10,645 nt of DNA from Armatimonadota bacterium (GTDB lineage: Bacteria; Armatimonadota; JAAZEB01). The position numbers were made by a program, and so were the translations under genes. Numbering within the stretch: the stretch's first letter is position 1; each line of letters starts with the position of its first letter. Positions 7,120-10,645 of this stretch are shown piece by piece. The stretch lies in NCBI GenBank assembly GCA_012841485.1, contig DUUU01000282.1:1-10645 (forward strand), in the 5' to 3' direction. The notes under the pieces were generated by a model. It worked only from the letters and a program-made list of their open reading frames with translations. It was not told where the DNA came from and did no database searches.

Positions 7120-7170
7120 GATTCGATGTGGAGGCGGGGTCCCCTCCCCGGATTCCCCCGCGCGGGCCGC

Positions 7171-8826
7171 TCACTCGGTCGGAACAGCGGACGGGCTGGG
7201 CGGAATCGCCGGGGCCTGGCCCTGGAGGCCGGTGATGGTGAGGGGGAAGCGCCCCTTCAGAATCTGGGCTGTGCGCCGCGACAGCTCGCCGCGAAGCTCT
7301 CTCATCCGGGTGCGGGCATCGTACTGCCCCTCCACGCTCTCCGGACCAAACTGCTCCAGCACCAAGGGATTCGGCTCCGGATCGATACCCGCCTGATACG
7401 CCTCCACGTCGCCGCGCCGGCTGTAGCCGTTGGCGGTGCCGCGCAGGTAGAGGCCGACGCTGGTATGAAGCGCCATTGTTTTCAGGCGCTTCCACCAAAA
7501 CTCGCTGCGATCCTCGCACGTCGAGCTCCCCTTGAGGAAATCGCCAAACTGCCCCAGCATGCGCTCCTTCAAAGAAGAGAGCCCGTAAAACCACTTGTAG
7601 GCGTTGCGCAGGCCCTGATACATCTGCTCCTGAGTGATGTTCGCGAAGCGCCGGACGGGGTGTTCGGCATCATAGTGCTCCCAGTTCCAGTCGGTGATCA
7701 GGTTGTTGCGCACCGCGTGCTCATAGTCGCGCGCGCCCGGCTCCGGGGTGTTGATCGAGAACTGGGCGTAGTCGAGCTTCGCCTTCTTTGCCCACTCCAC
7801 CGTCTCCTCGAACACCCCCGGCCCCTCGTCGTCGTGGACGCCAAAGACGAAGGCGCCAAGAACACCCATCCCGTGGTCATGGATGCAGCGGATCAGATCG
7901 ATGTAGTTCTGAAGCGAGGTGGACTTCGCCAGCTTGGCGGTGATCGATTCGATCCCCATGTAGATCCCGACGCAGTAGGAGCGGGAGAAGAGGGGCACTA
8001 GCTCGCGCCAATTGCGGAAAAGGGTGAGTGCCGTCAACTCGGTTACCCAGGGGATGCGGTGGTGGCGGAGCATCTGGCAGACGCGCTTCGCGTGCTCCCC
8101 CCGGGGGTTCGGCAGGAAGTTATCATCGATAATCGCTGTGAGCCGGCGTGGAAGCTGGGCAATCTCCTTCTCCAGGTCGTCATAGTCCGTATGCCGCTGC
8201 TTCATGCCATATTCGTAGGTCACGGAGCAGAAACTACAGTCGAAGGGGCAGCCCACGGAGGTTTGCAGCGTGTTGGGGAGCAGGTAGCGTTTGGGATCGT
8301 ACCAAGAGCGGTCGGGAATCGGGCGGCGCTCCAGCGTCTCCATGCGCGCGTTGGGAGCATGCTCGAAGACGCGCCGCTCGGAACCCTCCTCCTCAATCTG
8401 CTCGATGCACCATTCAAGGGCGGCCTCGAGCAGCACCGGGGGCGTCTCGCCACGCACCACGCCATCGGCGTGATGGATCGCCTCCAGGGGAAGCGCCGTG
8501 GCGTGGATGCCACCGATGAGCGAGCGGATGCGCCGGGATTGCCAGCTCAGCGTCTCCCCGGCTTCCGTCAGGATCGCGTAGGCGCGCCGCGCGGCCGTAG
8601 TGAGCGCCGAGACCGCGACGATATCGGGCTGTTGCGCGCGCACGTCGTAGGGCCCCATCGTGTGCTCATCATGACAGCGTGCGATCAAGTCGTAACCACG
8701 CAGAGAGGGCGGGGTCATCGCGCGCAGGAGGGAGATACTCATGGGGGGAAGCGGCATCTTGCGATTCCCCATCTCCTCACGGACGATACGATCCGGTATG
8801 ACGTAATCGATGATGATCTTCGCCAC
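7171..8826 (-). CDS. B12-binding-domain radical SAM protein
   Basis: This 551-aa protein couples an N-terminal cobalamin-binding-like Rossmann domain (about 1-135) to a radical SAM barrel (about 185-370) and a helical C-terminal region. The N-domain shows PDIVAVSALTT (67-77), LIGGIH (103-108) and DGVVRGE (121-127). The 4Fe-4S/SAM loop is CPFDCSFC (C193, C197, C200), with supporting segments IIDDNFLPNP (232-241), YMGIESI (289-295, containing the conserved glutamate) and GAFVFGVHDDE (324-334). The architecture is that of class B radical SAM enzymes, which methylate unactivated carbons or carry out related reactions; hopanoid and bacteriochlorophyll enzymes share it. The substrate is unknown. 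DEHTMG at 53-58 literally matches the DxHxxG cobalamin motif, but it is closer to SxL than in methionine synthase. The GTG at 8826 is chosen: GGAGGAG lies 7 nt upstream, the frame then opens with the first strand AKIIIDYVIP, and a strong promoter lies about 135 bp upstream. The longer frame from 9144 would run through that promoter. Confidence 0.9.
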   Translation of the reverse strand: MAKIIIDYVIPDRIVREEMGNRKMPLPPMSISLLRAMTPPSLRGYDLIARCHDEHTMGPYDVRAQQPDIVAVSALTTAARRAYAILTEAGETLSWQSRRIRSLIGGIHATALPLEAIHHADGVVRGETPPVLLEAALEWCIEQIEEEGSERRVFEHAPNARMETLERRPIPDRSWYDPKRYLLPNTLQTSVGCPFDCSFCSVTYEYGMKQRHTDYDDLEKEIAQLPRRLTAIIDDNFLPNPRGEHAKRVCQMLRHHRIPWVTELTALTLFRNWRELVPLFSRSYCVGIYMGIESITAKLAKSTSLQNYIDLIRCIHDHGMGVLGAFVFGVHDDEGPGVFEETVEWAKKAKLDYAQFSINTPEPGARDYEHAVRNNLITDWNWEHYDAEHPVRRFANITQEQMYQGLRNAYKWFYGLSSLKERMLGQFGDFLKGSSTCEDRSEFWWKRLKTMALHTSVGLYLRGTANGYSRRGDVEAYQAGIDPEPNPLVLEQFGPESVEGQYDARTRMRELRGELSRRTAQILKGRFPLTITGLQGQAPAIPPSPSAVPTE

Positions 8827-8858
8827 CGCGCCACTCCTCCAAATAGGACAGACCACAA

Positions 8859-8933
8859 GCACCCCCAATGGAACGAAAGGGAAGTAGAGAGGGGTGCCGC
8901 TTCGGGGGGGCCCACACCCGCTGCCATCCCCCG
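8859..8933 (-). repeat. Structured 5' leader of the radical SAM gene (two stem-loops)
   Basis: Two inverted repeats lie between the promoter and the start. CGGGGG at 8903-8908 pairs with CCCCCG at 8928-8933, and GCACCCC at 8859-8865 pairs with GGGGTGC at 8891-8897 (7 bp, 25-nt loop). The second stem ends about 19 nt before the GGAGGAG ribosome-binding site (8840-8834). The leader is about 128 nt long. I see no conserved B12-box-like sequence, so it is not recognisable as a cobalamin riboswitch. It may fold without regulatory meaning. Confidence 0.4.
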
Positions 8934-8960
8934 GGAGTGCTACTGCCAGGTGCCGATTCC

Positions 8961-8990
8961 AGTATAGGCCCGCGCTCGCGAGCGTGTCAA
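8961..8990 (-). promoter_or_regulatory. Near-consensus sigma-70 promoter for the radical SAM-SGNH genes
   Basis: On the minus strand: perfect -35 TTGACA (8990-8985), an 18-nt spacer, and -10 TATACT (8966-8961), one base from consensus. Transcription would begin near 8954. This is the strongest promoter in the window and supports the GTG start at 8826. The hexamers are read directly; activity is inferred. Confidence 0.82.
8973..8984. promoter_or_regulatory. Perfect 12-bp palindrome in promoter spacer, candidate operator
   Basis: CGCTCGCGAGCG is its own reverse complement and abuts the inner edge of the -35 box, filling two thirds of the spacer. A dimeric repressor or a MerR-type regulator could bind here and control RNA polymerase. 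No candidate regulator gene is visible in the window. The site is GC-only except for one A/T pair, so chance cannot be excluded. Confidence 0.45.
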
Positions 8991-9234
8991 GCAACAGCCA
9001 TTCAGATAGGGGATAAGGAGACAGATGGAGAGGGCCGCCCGCGGGCGCGGGCGATCCCCGCGCGACGCTCCCCCTCCCAGCCCCCGACGTTGTCAGACAC
9101 CCGGGAGTGTCGCTCAACCCGGCCCGGCAGGGCTTCGCCTGCAAGCAGCGCGGTGATTTGTCGCCGCACGACGGGTTGCCCGCCGCCTTCGATTCGGATT
9201 CCCTATCTCGGAAGCCCAGCCACTCAGATGGGAG
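8991..9234. other. Intergenic region between the VWA gene and the radical SAM promoter
   Basis: The gap between coding regions is 408 bp (8827-9234); this is its upstream part. I see no supported gene. It contains a 12-bp palindrome CGCCCGCGGGCG (9036-9047), a small hairpin GACAC/GTGTC (9096-9111), and GCAGG/CCTGC with a 6-nt loop (9127-9142). Frames that cross it lack ribosome-binding sites or family similarity that I recognise. Confidence 0.5.
9168..9186 (-). terminator. Possible weak terminator hairpin downstream of the VWA gene
   Basis: On the minus strand, GCGGCGGG (9186-9179) can pair with CCCGTCGT (9175-9168) through a CAA loop: 8 bp including two G:U pairs, about 49 nt after the VWA stop. 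No T-run follows, so an intrinsic terminator is only a possibility. Confidence 0.3.
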
Positions 9235-10500
9235 TCATAGCCGGGTGCCACCGAGGAGGAGGCGGGCGGCCTCTTCCAGCTCCTCCAGGGTGGCGCAGGG
9301 GAGGACGGCGTCGCAGAAGGGGGCGTAGGCGCGGATCACCGAGTCGCCCGTGTTCCAGCGCTCCGGGGGCTCCGGGTTGAGCCACACCACGCGCCGGATC
9401 CGCTGGCGGAGGTCAGCGAGGGCCCACTCCATCGGGTCGAACTGGTTTGTGCGCGCGTCGCCCAGCACCAGGAGGACGGTGTCGCGGTCTAGCAGCGGAC
9501 TGTAGTCATCCAGGAGCTCGTAGAAGGTGTTGCCGAAGTCGCTGTAGGCGTTCAGGTTCAGCTCCGGGAGATCGCGAATCCGGGCGAGGGCGTCCTCGAA
9601 GGGATGGCGCGCGAGGAGATCGCTGATCTCCACCGGGCGGTCGACAAAGACGAGGGAGTGGGTGCGCGCGAACTGGTTCTGCAGGAGGTGAATCAGGCGC
9701 AAGAGGAAAGCGGCCACGCGCCAGACGGATCCGGAGACGTCGCACAGGAGGAGCAGCTTCGTCTTCGCCACCGTCCGGCGCCGGCGCTCGATGTGGAAGG
9801 GAACCCCGCCCGTGCGCGCACTGCGCGCCAGGGTCGCCTTCAGATCCACTTTTCCGCGGCGCGCCCGGCGCCGGCGCAGCGATTCGCGCGAGGCGAGTTT
9901 TCGCGCCAGCTTCTCGACCGCTTCGGTCACCTGCCGCGTCTCCTCGGGATCCAAGCGGCGGGTGAGATCGAGGCGACGCAAGTCGCTCCGGCGCTGCCGG
10001 AGTGCGCGAAGCCCCTCCCGGCGTGCTTCCCCCATGCCCTCCTGGAGATCGGCGATCCACTCGGTCAGGCGGCGCTCCTCTTCGGCTCGTTTCTCCTGCC
10101 GATCAGGCTCGCACTCCCCCTTCCGGGCATCGGTCTCGTTGAGAGGCTGCTTCCCATCCCTCTTTCGCTCCGGCTCGGGCCTGGGCGGGGCGGGCCTTCC
10201 CCCGGGCTGGCTGCCTCCCGGGCGCGGCGCCGCGCCCTCATGACGGAACGTGCGAGGGCGCGCATCTCGCCGCTTCCGCCGCGGCCAGTGGCACCGGAAG
10301 TACTTCTCGAAAAGGAGGTCGAAGGTGGGGAAGTCCGCGGGATCCTTGATCAGCGCGCAGCGGAGCGCCAAGCGGAGGTCGGCTCGCCGCTCGAGCGAGA
10401 GATGCTCCAGCGCCCGGCAGGCGTCGAGTGCCTCCGCGAGCGAGACACGTACGCCGGCGTCGCGGAGAGCGCGCGCGAACTCGGTCACCTGGCCGGTCAT
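9235..10500 (-). CDS. CoxE-like von Willebrand factor type A domain protein
   Basis: This 421-aa cytoplasmic protein belongs to the CoxE-like VWA family. These proteins pair with MoxR/CoxD-type AAA ATPases and are thought to act as chaperone complexes in maturation of metalloenzymes such as CO dehydrogenase. N-terminal residues 1-75 (FARALRDAGVRVSLAEALDA, then FEKYFRCHW) are the usual helical start. About 75-245 is a highly charged Arg/Glu/Pro-rich linker. The VWA fold begins at KTKLLLLCDVSGSVWR with MIDAS residues D254, S256 and S258; T325 (SDFGNTFYELL) and D348 (VLGDARTNQ) complete the metal site; VVWLNPEPPERWNTGDS (371-387) and FCDAVLPCATLEEL (395-408) are typical of CoxE-like proteins. 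The ATG at 10500 has GGGAG 6 nt upstream and gives the family's usual beginning; an earlier in-frame start at 10560 would overlap the preceding gene. That gene ends 25 bp upstream, so the two are likely co-transcribed. Confidence 0.9.
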   Translation of the reverse strand: MTGQVTEFARALRDAGVRVSLAEALDACRALEHLSLERRADLRLALRCALIKDPADFPTFDLLFEKYFRCHWPRRKRRDARPRTFRHEGAAPRPGGSQPGGRPAPPRPEPERKRDGKQPLNETDARKGECEPDRQEKRAEEERRLTEWIADLQEGMGEARREGLRALRQRRSDLRRLDLTRRLDPEETRQVTEAVEKLARKLASRESLRRRRARRGKVDLKATLARSARTGGVPFHIERRRRTVAKTKLLLLCDVSGSVWRVAAFLLRLIHLLQNQFARTHSLVFVDRPVEISDLLARHPFEDALARIRDLPELNLNAYSDFGNTFYELLDDYSPLLDRDTVLLVLGDARTNQFDPMEWALADLRQRIRRVVWLNPEPPERWNTGDSVIRAYAPFCDAVLPCATLEELEEAARLLLGGTRL

Positions 10501-10525
10501 CGCCGTCTCCCAGAGCGCCGGGAGG

Positions 10526-10645
10526 TCACCGGCCGAGCTCCCGGAGGACCTTCTCCACATCCTCCCGGTCTTTCAGGAGCGCGTTGAGCGAGTCGAGCAG
10601 CACCTGGCGCGAAAGCGAGCGGGCATTCAGGAGGACCAGGGCGAG
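10526..10645 (-). CDS. C-terminal 39 residues of an upstream gene, cut by the window edge
   Basis: The last 39 codons and TGA stop of a gene entering from the right edge. The tail contains LLNARSLSRQVLLDSLNALL and ends KDREDVEKVLRELGR; it is helical and charged. Codon third positions are strongly G/C like the neighbours, supporting real coding. It ends 25 bp before the VWA start codon on the same strand. CoxE-like VWA genes commonly follow a MoxR/CoxD AAA ATPase, so this may be that ATPase, but no ATPase motif lies in the visible part and the identity is inferred only from context. Confidence 0.65.
   Translation of the reverse strand, partial: LALVLLNARSLSRQVLLDSLNALLKDREDVEKVLRELGR

Noticed and set aside
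8827..8954. Cobalamin riboswitch before the B12-type radical SAM gene
   Set aside because: The leader is too short for a typical one and I find no recognisable B12-box sequence.
8059..8967. 302-codon plus-strand frame opposite the radical SAM gene
   Set aside because: It overlaps the conserved CxxxCxxC-coding region and the promoter, and shows no family motif.
8827..9144. 106-residue N-terminal extension of the radical SAM protein
   Set aside because: The extension reads through a TTGACA/TATACT promoter, has no family similarity, and the GTG at 8826 has a strong ribosome-binding site.
9604..10587. 327-codon plus-strand frame opposite the VWA gene
   Set aside because: Antisense to a protein with a complete MIDAS motif; composition is the low-complexity Arg/Ala/Pro/Leu typical of shadow frames.
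1..10645. tRNA, rRNA, CRISPR array, insertion sequence or prophage signatures
   Set aside because: Nothing seen: no regularly spaced repeats, no transposase or integrase motifs, no terminal inverted repeats and no cloverleaf that I could recognise.

Overview
This is a GC-rich bacterial chromosomal window in which every gene is strongly biased to G/C at third codon positions. The best clue to the organism is the pseudopilin fragment at the left edge. It carries the motif [20 protein letters not shown] followed by [20 protein letters not shown] and KQIG...YAQDYDE, which is the wording typical of the multiplied secretion-type pseudopilins of Armatimonadota. The Planctomycetes version usually reads differently. 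Armatimonadota or a close relative is therefore an inference from protein style, not a proven assignment.

Layout. (1) 1-3945, minus strand: a promoter (TTGACG-17-TACACT) drives a secreted 1122-aa heparinase II/III-like polysaccharide lyase, followed by the start of a type II secretion/type IV pilin-like protein. The 291-bp gap between them is rich in inverted repeats that could compete with one another. (2) 4216-6346, plus strand: a PPC/DUF296-domain protein and an N-acyl-D-amino-acid deacylase, separated by a hairpin with a U-rich tail. (3) 6351-6384: a strong GC hairpin between convergent genes. (4) 6412-8990, minus strand: a cobalamin-binding-type radical SAM protein and a small SGNH/GDSL hydrolase. 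They lie behind a near-consensus sigma-70 promoter whose spacer holds a perfect 12-bp palindrome, and behind a leader of about 128 nt that can form stems. (5) 9235-10645, minus strand: a CoxE-like von Willebrand factor A protein, preceded by the last 39 codons of another gene.

How the genes may work together. The lyase would act outside the cytoplasm on acidic polysaccharide, and the pseudopilin next to it belongs to a surface or secretion system. The deacylase would release D-amino acids from N-acyl derivatives in the cytoplasm; the role of its PPC partner is unknown. The SGNH hydrolase probably removes acyl or acetyl groups from a small substrate. The VWA protein probably pairs with a MoxR/CoxD-type AAA ATPase, which may be the truncated gene at the right edge. 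I see no mobile element, CRISPR array, tRNA or rRNA. The window reads as ordinary accessory metabolism rather than a clear new defence or biosynthetic system. The most unusual points are the module interrupting the lyase's C-terminal region, the promoter-spacer palindrome with a structured leader before the radical SAM gene, the hairpin inside the PPC-deacylase pair, and the nested repeats before the pseudopilin.
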